Assembly (NCBI GenBank): GCA_022791875.1
Contig: JAAVZX010000086.1
Coordinates: 1 to 38,430 of the forward strand
Direction: 5' to 3'
Source of the DNA: Oscillibacter sp.
Lineage (GTDB): Bacteria; Bacillota; Clostridia; Oscillospirales; Oscillospiraceae
Length of the DNA: 38,430 nucleotides
In this document: one piece after another, positions 7,505-15,580 of the stretch
How positions within the stretch are numbered: position 1 is the first letter of the stretch
How the letters are laid out: the number at the start of each line of letters is the position of its first letter
Program-made: the position numbers and the translations under genes
The notes under the pieces: model-generated
Told to the model about the DNA's origin: nothing
What the model saw: only the letters and a program-made list of their open reading frames with translations
The model's database searches: none

Positions 7505-8301
7505 AACGTGAGATTGTGTACGCCGCCCTGCGGGGCGCGCCCTGGGGCGTGGCGGGCGTTTACCTGCTGTTCCTGCTGGGCGGGATGGTCGCCTACCCCG
7601 CGCCGTCGGGGGTATCGGTGCCGGTGGTGTCCGCCGCGCTGGCGGAGCGCTGGGGGAATCCTGTCACGGCGGCTTTGGTGCAGACCGTTTGGTCGGCCCT
7701 CCTGGGGGCCGTCCTGGGCACGGCGGGTCTGCCCTTCCGCCTGGAGCGCCGGACGCTCCTGTTCTCCGGCCTCCACTTCCTGCTGACGGCGGCGGTCCTC
7801 AGCCTGGCGGGGTGGCAGTGCCGCTGGTTTCCTTACCGGGAGTCGTGGCTGTGCGTGCTGGGAATCGTGCTGCTGTGCTACGTGCTCATGTGGGCGGTGC
7901 GCTGGATCGGCTGGAGACAGGACCTGCGGGTTCTGCGCCGCGCCGCGGGACTGCCGGACGGGCAGTCGGTGCTGCCCTGGTTCCTGCTGGCGGCGGGGGT
8001 GGAGCTGATTCTGCCCTGGGGCCTGCGGCTGGTGGACGCGCGGGATTTCCCCGTCCTTACGGGGGTGTTTTACCCCTTCCTGGTTCTCCCGGTTTTCTGC
8101 CTCGTCTGCGGGGCCTCCCTGGGGAAGCGACAGCGCTGGCCGTGGGTGCTGGGCTTTGCCCTCTGGTGCGGAGTCCTGACGGTCCCCAACGTCTTCCTGC
8201 TCTATAATTACACCGCCCTGTTCCACGTCTGGGTGGCTGGGATTGCGGCCCTTCTGGGCGGGGGCGCGGGACTGCTCCCGAAAATCCTGCGAAAAAAATA
8301 G
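7501..8301 (+). CDS. DUF3021-type membrane protein, extended
   Basis: 266 aa with about eight hydrophobic segments. The N-terminal half (about 1-145) resembles DUF3021 proteins partnered with LytTR regulators. A second four-segment half (about 155-262) makes it roughly twice the usual length. It starts at GTG overlapping the LytTR stop codon (GTGA), so the two are translationally coupled. By analogy it would sequester or inhibit the LytTR protein at the membrane. The C-terminal half I do not recognise; it could be an internal duplication or a fused sensor. Confidence 0.75.
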   Translation: MKREIVYAALRGAPWGVAGVYLLFLLGGMVAYPAPSGVSVPVVSAALAERWGNPVTAALVQTVWSALLGAVLGTAGLPFRLERRTLLFSGLHFLLTAAVLSLAGWQCRWFPYRESWLCVLGIVLLCYVLMWAVRWIGWRQDLRVLRRAAGLPDGQSVLPWFLLAAGVELILPWGLRLVDARDFPVLTGVFYPFLVLPVFCLVCGASLGKRQRWPWVLGFALWCGVLTVPNVFLLYNYTALFHVWVAGIAALLGGGAGLLPKILRKK

Positions 8302-8320
8302 CCAATTCCGGGAACAAAAC

Positions 8321-8360
8321 CGCCTCCCCTGCCGACTAAACAGGCAGAGGAGGCGATTTT
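8321..8360 (+). terminator. Terminator-like hairpin that contains the RBS of the next gene
   Basis: CGCCTCCCCTGCC (8321-8333) pairs with GGCAGAGGAGGCG (8343-8355) with one mismatch around a 9-nt loop, then ATTTT. It is 20 nt after the DUF3021 stop. The right arm contains the AGAGGAGG of the lipoprotein gene, whose ATG is at 8362. Read-through RNA would have its Shine-Dalgarno buried in the stem. Confidence 0.7.
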
Positions 8361-8361
8361 G

Positions 8362-9342
8362 ATGAAAAAATGGTCGCTGTTTTTGAGCATCTACTTCTGT
8401 CTCTGCCTGCTGACGGCCTGCGCCGCCGCGCCGGTGGAGACGCCTGCGTCCTCTGCGGACGCCGCCACGCCTACGTCTGACACACAGCCCCCGCCCAGTG
8501 ATTCCGTCGGCCCAGGCCGTCCCTATCCGTCCCTGGCGGAGGACGAGGAACCCACTTATATCATGTGCCGCATTGCAGACGGCGCGGAGGACGGAAACCT
8601 GCTTCTGGCGGAGTTTCCCGACGATGGTGAAGACCCCGCCGCCTCCCGGAACGTCTACCGCCTCTCCCTGAACGGCTCCGCGGTCCCGCAGATTAAGCTG
8701 GACGGCGAGCCCGTTATGCCTGACGCGCTGGAGGACGGCATGGTGGTCAGAATCGGCTTCAACGGCAATGTCATGGAGACGTTTCCGGCCCAGCTGGGGG
8801 AGGTTTACACCGTCTCCGCCTATTCCATCGGCACCTGGGAGAATCCCGGAGGCACCTGCTATGACCTCTGCGGTTTGTATTTGAAGGTTCTGGACGACCT
8901 GTGGAAGGTGGACCCGGGACTGAATGAAGACATCGCGATAGCGGGTCTGGACCTTTCGCAGGCACCCGGCGATTTGAGCGAAAGCGAAAAAGCCGCCATA
9001 GCGTGGCGGTTCGGGGAGATGCACGGCGTAGAGGTGGTTACGGGCACCTTTGAAGAGTTGGAGGCGCAGGGTTATTTCACCGCAAGCGCGATCAGCACTC
9101 CCGCGCCGGAGGACGGGGAAGATTTTTCGCATATGTGGAACGAGTGGAAGGATGGGTGTCTGTTCAGCATCAGGCCCAATGCGGACCATGAGGGCGAGCT
9201 TTACTCGCTTGCCACAATCTTCTTCGATGCGGAAAAGTGGCGTTCGCCGTTGGGGGCGTATTGCTTCTATGACTGCTCCGCCATGTGGCCGCAGGCGGGC
9301 ACATGGGGCGAGTATAAGATTGGATCGCAAATGATCTCGTGA
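8362..9342 (+). CDS. Lipoprotein of unknown function
   Basis: 326 aa. It has a type II signal peptide: basic MKKW, a hydrophobic core, and lipobox LTAC with Cys20. An acidic, proline-rich spacer follows (about 25-60) and then an extracellular part. The segment LSLNGSAVPQIKLDGEPVMPDALEDGMVVRIGFNGNVMETFPA (written here in family-neutral terms, about 95-140) looks like a small beta-rich domain. I do not recognise a named family. The ATG at 8362 is chosen over a TTG three bases upstream because of AGGAGG spacing. It follows LytTR/DUF3021 and might be their output, but a hairpin separates them. Confidence 0.8.
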   Translation: MKKWSLFLSIYFCLCLLTACAAAPVETPASSADAATPTSDTQPPPSDSVGPGRPYPSLAEDEEPTYIMCRIADGAEDGNLLLAEFPDDGEDPAASRNVYRLSLNGSAVPQIKLDGEPVMPDALEDGMVVRIGFNGNVMETFPAQLGEVYTVSAYSIGTWENPGGTCYDLCGLYLKVLDDLWKVDPGLNEDIAIAGLDLSQAPGDLSESEKAAIAWRFGEMHGVEVVTGTFEELEAQGYFTASAISTPAPEDGEDFSHMWNEWKDGCLFSIRPNADHEGELYSLATIFFDAEKWRSPLGAYCFYDCSAMWPQAGTWGEYKIGSQMIS

Positions 9343-9348
9343 AAATGT

Positions 9349-9503
9349 GTGGGACCTTCCATGAATATGGAAGGTCCCACTTGCTTCGCACTTCGTTACC
9401 GTGTGACAGGCTTTCGCAACTGCCAGGGTATAGAGCGGTATTAAAGCTCTTTTTGCTTACTTTTTCTCTCGAGAAAAAGTAAGCCGCCGGAGGCCCCCGT
9501 AGG
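9349..9503 (+). repeat. Palindromic element R3, A-type half
   Basis: SL1 at 9349-9380 (GTGGGACCTTCCAT/ATGGAAGGTCCCAC, loop gaat), a linker with CTTCGTTACCGTGTGACAGG and CAGGGTATAGAGCGG, SL2 CTTACTTTTTCTC-tc-GAGAAAAAGTAAG, and the T-end at 9484-9503 one base from the RluD-type stop. Read leftward, SL1 is followed by ACATTTTCACG. It is the only visible terminator-like structure between the convergent lipoprotein and pseudouridine-synthase genes. Confidence 0.85.
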
Positions 9504-9504
9504 G

Positions 9505-10416
9505 TTAGACTTCCAACTTCCGCAGTTGTTCCAGAAATTCCGCGGGGAGATCACAGTGCAGTTCTACGAGCGCTCCTGTGCGTGGGTGTATGAAACGCAG
9601 GGCAACGGCGTGGAGGCATTGGCCTTGCAGACCAAGGACGGGTTTCTTGGCTCCATATACAGTGTCACCCAGGACCGGGTGGCCAATATAGGCCATGTGG
9701 ACGCGGATTTGGTGGGTGCGGCCCGTCTCCAATTTGCAGCGGAGGTGCGTGCAGCCTTTCAGGGCTTGCAACACCTCCCAATGCGTGACCGCCGGACGAC
9801 CGCCAGTGACGACCGCCATTTTCTTCCGGTCCTGCTGGCTTCGCCCAATGGGGGCGTTGACGGTGCCGGAGGATTCTTTCATGTGGCCGGTTACGATGCA
9901 CTCGTAGGTACGGGCCAGGGTGTGGTCCTGGAGCTGGGCGGATAGGCCCTGGTGGGCCTGGTCGTTTTTGGCGGCTATGATCAGACCTGATGTGTCGCGG
10001 TCTATGCGGTGGACGATTCCGGGACGTAAGGCTCCGCCTACGCCGGAAAGACTGCCTTTGCAGTGGTACAGCAGGGCGTTTACCAGGGTGCCGTCCGGGT
10101 GGCCGGGGGCGGGGTGTACTACCAGGCCCTTGGGCTTGTTGATTACGATTACGTCCGCGTCCTCGTAGACTACATCCAGCGGGATGTTTTGGGGGACCGC
10201 CTTGATGGGTTCCGGGTCCGGGAGCTCTACGGCGATCTCTTCGCCGCCGGTGAGCTTCATCTTTTTTGACGCGGGCTTGCCCTGGCAGGTCACGCGGCCC
10301 TCTTCTATCAGACGCGCCAGCGTCGAGCGGGTCACGGCTTCTATCTGATCCGCCAGCCAGGCGTCCAGACGCCAGCCGGCGGCGTTCTGGTCAGCCCGGA
10401 GAACGATCCGTTCCAT
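9505..10416 (-). CDS. RluD-family 23S rRNA pseudouridine synthase
   Basis: 303 aa. N-terminal S4 RNA-binding domain (about 14-70) then the RluA/RluD catalytic domain. The signature HRIDRDTSG near 137-145 has the catalytic Asp139, followed by GRTHQIRVHMAYIGHPVLGD near 250. It would isomerise uridines in large-subunit rRNA. The ATG at 10416 lies inside the end of lspA (26-nt overlap). The lspA-rluD order is common in Firmicutes. Which rRNA positions it modifies cannot be read from sequence. Confidence 0.93.
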   Translation of the reverse strand: MERIVLRADQNAAGWRLDAWLADQIEAVTRSTLARLIEEGRVTCQGKPASKKMKLTGGEEIAVELPDPEPIKAVPQNIPLDVVYEDADVIVINKPKGLVVHPAPGHPDGTLVNALLYHCKGSLSGVGGALRPGIVHRIDRDTSGLIIAAKNDQAHQGLSAQLQDHTLARTYECIVTGHMKESSGTVNAPIGRSQQDRKKMAVVTGGRPAVTHWEVLQALKGCTHLRCKLETGRTHQIRVHMAYIGHPVLGDTVYGAKKPVLGLQGQCLHAVALRFIHPRTGALVELHCDLPAEFLEQLRKLEV

Positions 10417-10933
10417 CTTCGGCCTCCCTCCCGCCGTCCCGGTCGTAATACAGAAGGTAATATACCACGCCCAGGGCACAGCCGATGTTGATGCAGATAT
10501 CCGCCACGTTGAACACCGGAAAATCCATGAACTGGAAGCAGAACATGTCCACTACGTAGCCCAGGCGCACCCGGTCCAGAATATTCCCCAGGCCCCCAGC
10601 GGACACGATGCAGCAGGCCAGCACCCCTAACGGGTGCCGTACCCGCTTCCGCAGCAGAAGCGTCACCATCCAGATCACGATGGCGCTGGTGGCCAGGGTC
10701 AGCATCCAGCGCATCCCGGAGAAGGAGGACCAGGCCGCGCCGTAATTATGCACCGTCCGCAGCTCCACCACGCCGGGCCACAGGGGGGCCGTCCCGTCCA
10801 GGGGCAGCGTGGCGCTGACATAGCGCTTCACCCACTGGTCCAGGGCGATGCAGCCCAGTCCCGCCAACACGGAAAGCGCGTACCACCACGCGGGGGCGCG
10901 GGCGATTGGCTTTGTCTGCTTCTCGGGGGACAT
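10391..10933 (-). CDS. lspA: Lipoprotein signal peptidase (signal peptidase II)
   Basis: 180 aa, four transmembrane segments. It cuts prolipoproteins before the lipidated Cys. The conserved blocks GGLGNILDRVRLGYVVDMF and FNVADICINIG hold the catalytic aspartates Asp129 and Asp145. Its ATG overlaps the purB stop codon (TGATG), so translation is probably coupled. A likely substrate in this window is the lipoprotein at 8362-9342. Confidence 0.95.
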   Translation of the reverse strand: MSPEKQTKPIARAPAWWYALSVLAGLGCIALDQWVKRYVSATLPLDGTAPLWPGVVELRTVHNYGAAWSSFSGMRWMLTLATSAIVIWMVTLLLRKRVRHPLGVLACCIVSAGGLGNILDRVRLGYVVDMFCFQFMDFPVFNVADICINIGCALGVVYYLLYYDRDGGREAEDGTDRSPG

Positions 10934-12354
10934 CAGACGTTGATCTCCGGCGTGGCGTCCTGATCCGCCTGGGCCAGAATGGGTTCCAGATCCGCCAGGA
11001 AGGCCGTCACCTGGTCCGCACAGCGGCCTGTGTACAGCTTCGGGTCGAGAATGGCCTCCATCTCCGCCTCCGTCATAGCGAACGCGGGCTCCGCCGCCAG
11101 GCGGGCCAGGAGGTCGCAGGACTCGCCCTGCTTCATCCGCTCCGTGGCGGCCATGGAGCAGGTGCGGATGATCTCATGCAGCTCCTGACGGTTGCCGCCC
11201 CGCTTCACCGCCTCCATCATCAGATTTTCCGTGGCGATGAAGGGCAGGTACTCCCGGCAGGTGCGCTCGACGATCTTCTCGTTCACCCGGAGGCCGTCGG
11301 TGACGTTCCGGGCCAGACGGAGGACCGCGTCGGCGCAGAGGAAGCCCTCGGGGAGGGAGATCCGGCGGTTGGCGGAGTCGTCCAGGGTGCGCTCCAGCCA
11401 CTGGACGGAGGCCGTCATGGGGGCGTTCATGGCGTCGGCCATCAGGTAGCGGGACAGGGAGCAGATGCGTTCACAGCGCATGGGGTTGCGCTTGTAGGCC
11501 ATGGCGGAGGAGCCGATCTGGTTCTTCTCGAAAGGTTCCTCGATCTGCCTGTCGTGCTGGAGGAGGCGGATGTCGTTGGCCATGCGGCAGCAGCTCTGGG
11601 CAATGGCGGAGAGGGCGTTCAGGATGCGGCTGTCCACCTTGCGGGGGTAGGTCTGCCCGCAGACGGCGAAGCATTTGTCGAAGCCGAATTCGGCGGAGAT
11701 CTGGCGGTTCATCTCGTCGATTTTCCCGCCGTTGCCCTCGAAGAGGTCCATGAAGCTGGCCTCGGTGCCGGTGGTGCCGCGACAGCCCAGGAATTTCAGG
11801 TTTTCCAGAACGAAGTCCAGCTCTTCCAGGTCGGCCAGTAGGTCCTGCATCCAGAGTGTGGCGCGTTTGCCGACGGTGACGAGCTGGGCGGGCTGGTAGT
11901 GGGTGTAGCCCAGGGTGGGGAGTGCGGCGTACTGGCGGGCGAAGCCGGCCAGGTTGGACAGGAGGCCGATCAGGCCCTGCCGGAGATAGCGGAGGCCCTC
12001 GCGGTAGAGGATGAGGTCGGCGTTGTCGGTGACGTAGCAGCTGGTAGCGCCCAGGTGAATGATGCCCGCGGCGCTGGGCGCGGCTTTGCCGTAGGCAAAC
12101 ACGTGGGCCATGACATCATGGCGGACCTCTTTTTCACGCTGGGCAGCGAGATCGAAGTCGATGTCAGTGACGTGGGCCTCCAGTTCCGCGACCTGTTCCG
12201 CGGACACAGGAAGTCCCAGATTATGTTCCGCCCGCGCCAGGGCGACCCAAAGCCGCCTCCAGGTCTGAATCCGCGTCTCCGCGGAAAAGAGGCGCAGCAT
12301 AAATTCGGAAGCATACCGCGAGGACAGCGGCGACTCATAGCGATCTTTCGACAT
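10933..12354 (-). CDS. purB: Adenylosuccinate lyase
   Basis: 473 aa. It catalyses two fumarate-releasing steps of purine synthesis (SAICAR to AICAR, adenylosuccinate to AMP). The fumarase/aspartase superfamily signature is GSSAMAYKRNPMRCE, with the mobile catalytic serine loop. The N-terminus SPLSSRYASEFM and THYQPAQLVTVGKR are typical of the longer PurB class. The ATG at 12354 follows GGAGGG. Downstream of purA, it supplies consecutive AMP steps; repeat R4 lies between them. Confidence 0.95.
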   Translation of the reverse strand: MSKDRYESPLSSRYASEFMLRLFSAETRIQTWRRLWVALARAEHNLGLPVSAEQVAELEAHVTDIDFDLAAQREKEVRHDVMAHVFAYGKAAPSAAGIIHLGATSCYVTDNADLILYREGLRYLRQGLIGLLSNLAGFARQYAALPTLGYTHYQPAQLVTVGKRATLWMQDLLADLEELDFVLENLKFLGCRGTTGTEASFMDLFEGNGGKIDEMNRQISAEFGFDKCFAVCGQTYPRKVDSRILNALSAIAQSCCRMANDIRLLQHDRQIEEPFEKNQIGSSAMAYKRNPMRCERICSLSRYLMADAMNAPMTASVQWLERTLDDSANRRISLPEGFLCADAVLRLARNVTDGLRVNEKIVERTCREYLPFIATENLMMEAVKRGGNRQELHEIIRTCSMAATERMKQGESCDLLARLAAEPAFAMTEAEMEAILDPKLYTGRCADQVTAFLADLEPILAQADQDATPEINV

Positions 12355-12396
12355 AAATAAACCCTCCGATAGACGAAAAAGTGAACAAAACGGACT

Positions 12397-12482
12397 GATC
12401 TGCCAGGGTCCAGGGAGGCGCCCGCCTCCCTGGTGGAGAATCCAAGGAGGCAAAGCCTCCTTGGCCGCCGGAGGCCCCCCGT
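12397..12482 (+). repeat. Palindromic element R4, B-type half
   Basis: It starts GATCTGCCAGGGT, then CCAGGGAGGCG-cc-CGCCTCCCTGG (12410-12433) and CCAAGGAGGC-aaa-GCCTCCTTGG (12442-12464), ending in the T-end at 12465-12482. The second hairpin differs from that of R6/R11 (CCAGAGGGC/GCCCTCTGG) but still pairs fully. The T-end faces the purA stop codon. Confidence 0.8.
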
Positions 12483-12504
12483 CCCCCGTCCAACGTCCCC
12501 CGTA

Positions 12505-13779
12505 TCACCGCACTATGATAGCCTCCCGTTCCGGACCGACGGAGACGTATCCGATGTGGCATCCGATTTCGCGTTCGATATACTCTACGTATTTTTGCGC
12601 GGCCTCGGGAAGGTCTTCCCATTTCCGGGCGGAGGAGATGTCGCAGTTCCAGCCGGGCATGGTTGTTTCGATGGGTTTGGCTTCGGGGAGAAGGGCGGGG
12701 AAGGGGAAGGCGTCGGTTTGGTGGCCGTCTACCTCGTAGCGGGCGCAGATGGGGATCTCGGTCATGTAGCTGAGGACGTCCAGCTTGGTCAGGGCGATGT
12801 TGGTCGCGCCCTGGCATTGGACGCCGTAGCGGGTGGCTACGAGGTCGATGGGGCCGACGCGGCGGGGTCGGCCGGTCTTTGCGCCGTATTCCGCGCCCGC
12901 TTCGCGGAGCTTGTCCGCCTTCTCGCCGGACCACTCGCAGGTGAAGGGGCCTTCGCCTACGCAGGAGGAATAGGCTTTTACTACGCCGATGATCTCGTCC
13001 AGCTTCGCGGAGGGGAGGCCGGAACCAACGGGGGCGTAGGCCGCTACCGCGTTGGAGGAGGTCGTGTAGGGGTAGATGCCGAAGTCCAGATCTCGCAGAG
13101 CGCCTAACTGGGCCTCGAAGAGGATGTTCTTGCCGTCCGCCTGGGCCTGGCGCAGGAACGCGCCGGTGTCGCAGAGGTAGGGCTTGATTTTTTCGCCGTA
13201 GTCCGCAACCCAGGCCATGAGGCGCTCCATCGTCCAGGGCTCCGCGCCGTAAACGCGTTCCAGAGTCAGGTTCTTCCATTCGAGCAGATCCGCCAGATGC
13301 GCACGCAAGCGCTCAGGATACAGCAGTTCTCCCGCCATAACGGTCTTTTTCTGATACTTATCGGAGTAGAAGGGCGCAATGCCCTGCTTCGTCGACCCGT
13401 ATTTCTTATCCGCCAGACGCGCCTCTTCCAGCCCGTCCAGTTCCCGGTGCCAGGGCAGCAAAAGAGAGGCCCGATCGCTGATTTTCAGGTTTTCCGGCGT
13501 CACCGAAACCCCTTTCGCCGCCACGTCCTGAATCTCCGTCCACAAGCTCTCGCAGTCCAGCGCCACCCCGTTCCCCAGAACATTCACCACGCCCGCCCGA
13601 AAGATGCCGGAGGGCAGCAGATGCAGCGCAAACTTCCCTTTTTCATTGATGACTGTATGGCCCGCGTTCCCGCCGCCCTGATACCGGACGACCACATCAT
13701 AGCCCTCCGTCACCAGATCCACCATCCGGCCCTTCCCCTCGTCGCCCCAGTTAATCCCAACAATGGCGCAGTTTGACAT
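12505..13779 (-). CDS. purA: Adenylosuccinate synthetase
   Basis: 424 aa. It joins IMP and aspartate using GTP to give adenylosuccinate, the substrate of the downstream PurB. The phosphate-binding loop near the N-terminus is GINWGDEGKGRMVD (residues 8-21), with GGGNAGHTV near 36-44 (catalytic His). The usual family text is GxQWGDEGKGK, so the N and R here are small variations. The ATG follows AGGGAGG. Length matches the family. Confidence 0.95.
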   Translation of the reverse strand: MSNCAIVGINWGDEGKGRMVDLVTEGYDVVVRYQGGGNAGHTVINEKGKFALHLLPSGIFRAGVVNVLGNGVALDCESLWTEIQDVAAKGVSVTPENLKISDRASLLLPWHRELDGLEEARLADKKYGSTKQGIAPFYSDKYQKKTVMAGELLYPERLRAHLADLLEWKNLTLERVYGAEPWTMERLMAWVADYGEKIKPYLCDTGAFLRQAQADGKNILFEAQLGALRDLDFGIYPYTTSSNAVAAYAPVGSGLPSAKLDEIIGVVKAYSSCVGEGPFTCEWSGEKADKLREAGAEYGAKTGRPRRVGPIDLVATRYGVQCQGATNIALTKLDVLSYMTEIPICARYEVDGHQTDAFPFPALLPEAKPIETTMPGWNCDISSARKWEDLPEAAQKYVEYIEREIGCHIGYVSVGPEREAIIVR

Positions 13780-13875
13780 AAAAGAAACCTCCCTAGTATT
13801 CCCGCGGAGTGCCCCGCGTACGTAATCGAAACCCTACCTATTATATCGAGAATATCTGCTTCTGTAAAGCCCCTG

Positions 13876-13975
13876 CCTACGGGGGCCTCCGGCGGGCGGG
13901 GGGCCTCCGGCGGCCAGGGGCTTTGCCCCTGGACCCCACCAGGGAGGCACGCGCCTCCCTGGACCCTGGCAGATC
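13876..13975 (-). repeat. Palindromic element R5, B-type half (mirror orientation)
   Basis: It has a doubled T-end (13876-13895, then again to 13913), CCAGGGGC-ttt-GCCCCTGG at 13914-13932, CCAGGGAGGC-acgc-GCCTCCCTGG at 13939-13962, and the terminal GGACCCTGGCAGATC. The T-end side faces purA and the GATC side faces the rlmH stop at 14015. The duplicated T-end suggests a past nested insertion or slippage. Confidence 0.8.
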
Positions 13976-14014
13976 ACTTTCCTTTTGTGGGCTTGGATAT
14001 TGTCGTGCTCTTTG

Positions 14015-14497
14015 CTACTTATGATACTTTGTGCCGCCGTTGATCTGGTAGGTGCGGTAGATTTGCTCCAGAAGCATGACGCGGGCCAGGTGGTGGGGGA
14101 AGGTCATTGGGGACATCGACATCCTGGCCCAGGCTTCCGCTTTGATGCTCGGGTGCAGGCCGTTGGAGCCGCCTATCAGAAAGGCTAGCCTGTTCTCCTG
14201 ATGGGCCCCCCAGCAACGTATGTGCTGCGCCAGATCCTTGCTGGACCATAGCTGGCCCTCTATACAAAGAGCAATCAACGCCGTCCTCGGAGGTAGCTTT
14301 TTGCGGATCGCTTCCGCTTCCTTTGACAGCGCCGCGTCAATCTGTGCCTGGGACGGGTCCTTCGGCAGACGTTCCTCCGGCAGCTCCACAATCTCCAGAT
14401 TGCAGAACGGCGAAAGCCGCTTCTGATACTCCGCCGCCGCCTCAATATAGAATTTCTCCTTCATTTTGCCCACGCAGAGTATCAAAATCCGCTGCAC
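14015..14497 (-). CDS. rlmH: 23S rRNA (pseudouridine1915-N3)-methyltransferase
   Basis: 160 aa, full length for the SPOUT-class RlmH family. Typical blocks: ILCVGKMKEKFYIEAAAEYQKRL at the N-terminus, LCIEGQ near 90, FLIGGSNGLHPSI near 121-133 (SAM-binding knot) and FPHHLARVMLLEQIYRTYQI at the C-terminus. It starts at GTG behind AAGGAGGG. It follows walJ after 12 nt. Pseudouridine 1915, its substrate, is made by an RluD-type enzyme, and such a gene is 3.6 kb away. Confidence 0.95.
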   Translation of the reverse strand: MQRILILCVGKMKEKFYIEAAAEYQKRLSPFCNLEIVELPEERLPKDPSQAQIDAALSKEAEAIRKKLPPRTALIALCIEGQLWSSKDLAQHIRCWGAHQENRLAFLIGGSNGLHPSIKAEAWARMSMSPMTFPHHLARVMLLEQIYRTYQINGGTKYHK

Positions 14498-14509
14498 CTG
14501 ATCCCTCCT

Positions 14510-15289
14510 TTATCCCTCTATGGGGAAGCTCCCCGTCTCGTTCCTGGGCAGGACGGCCAACGTTGGCGTCTGGTCCGCCGCCGCAAGGGCGCGCGCTACC
14601 GCGTTCCAGGCCATGGCGGGGGTGTTGTTCTCCGCGCTCAGGTGCGCCAGAAGAATTTTACGCGTCCCCCGACACGCCAGCGCCGCCGCGAAGCGGCCCG
14701 CGTCCTCGTTGCACAGGTGCCCCATGGGGCCCAGAATCCGGCGTTTCAGCGCCGCGGGATAGGGCCCGCTTTTCAACATTTCTACGTCGTGGTTGGCCTC
14801 CAGAATCATCGTGGATACACCGGGAAGCAAGTCCTCCGCCTCCGGCGTGACGATGCCGCTGTCCGTCAGCAGGCCCACGGAACCGGCGGGGGTGTCGAAG
14901 CGGTAGCCGCAGGAGCCGGGGGAGTCGTGGGAGGTGGGGAATGGGGTTACGGTGCAGATCCCGATGGCGAAGGGGGTTCCGGGGTATACTTCCTGTATAC
15001 GACTGTCCAGGCCGTTCATGCGCCAGAGGAGGTCCTCGCCTGCCTGGGGAGTGGCGCAGATGGGGCAGGCGGTATTTTTGAGAAGGGTCTGGAGACCGGA
15101 AATATGGTCGGAGTGGGTGTGGGTGATGAGGACAGCGTTCAGGTCCTGGAGGGATATGTCAAGCTGAAGCAGAGCGGAGCGAATACGGCGGCAGGAGATT
15201 CCGGCGTCGACGAGGATGTGTCCTCCGTCCCAGGAAAGAACCAGCGCGTTCCCAGAAGAACCGCTGGCAAGCGTATGTATCGTGGTCAA
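14510..15289 (-). CDS. walJ: MBL-fold metallo-hydrolase WalJ (YycJ)
   Basis: 259 aa. Metallo-beta-lactamase fold with LASGSSGNALVL at the N-terminus and the metal motif THTHSDHISGL. In B. subtilis yycJ belongs to the walRK operon and affects coordination of cell-wall and DNA metabolism. The best start is a TTG at 15289 with GGAGGG 5-6 nt upstream; a TTG four codons earlier overlaps the RBS. It sits between murA and rlmH. Confidence 0.9.
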   Translation of the reverse strand: MTTIHTLASGSSGNALVLSWDGGHILVDAGISCRRIRSALLQLDISLQDLNAVLITHTHSDHISGLQTLLKNTACPICATPQAGEDLLWRMNGLDSRIQEVYPGTPFAIGICTVTPFPTSHDSPGSCGYRFDTPAGSVGLLTDSGIVTPEAEDLLPGVSTMILEANHDVEMLKSGPYPAALKRRILGPMGHLCNEDAGRFAAALACRGTRKILLAHLSAENNTPAMAWNAVARALAAADQTPTLAVLPRNETGSFPIEG

Positions 15290-15398
15290 AGCACCCTCCA
15301 AAAAAGCAAAAATTTACCATTCACGAGAAAGCCCAAAAGCAGAATGAACCAGGACCCGCAGGCAACATAACACCCCAAAAATCCTACTAAAAAAGAGT

Positions 15399-15481
15399 GA
15401 TCTGCCAGGGTCCAGGGAGGCGCTTGCCTCCCTGGTGGGAGTCCAGAGGGCAAAGCCCTCTGGCCGCCGGAGGCCCCCCGT
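15399..15481 (+). repeat. Palindromic element R6, B-type half
   Basis: GATCTGCCAGGG, CCAGGGAGGC-gctt-GCCTCCCTGG (15412-15435), CCAGAGGGC-aaa-GCCCTCTGG (15443-15463), then the T-end (15464-15481), followed by CCCTCGTCTCCCGTCC. It faces the murA stop codon about 100 nt away. On the minus strand its far end is followed by ACTCTTTTTTAG. Confidence 0.8.
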
Positions 15482-15580
15482 CCCTCGTCTCCCGTCCTTC
15501 GTCCCCCGTCCCCGTGCGCGTGGTGGCATGAGGAAACCCGCCGTTGGTTGGCGGCGGTGCGTTTCCTTATGGGTTGCAGG

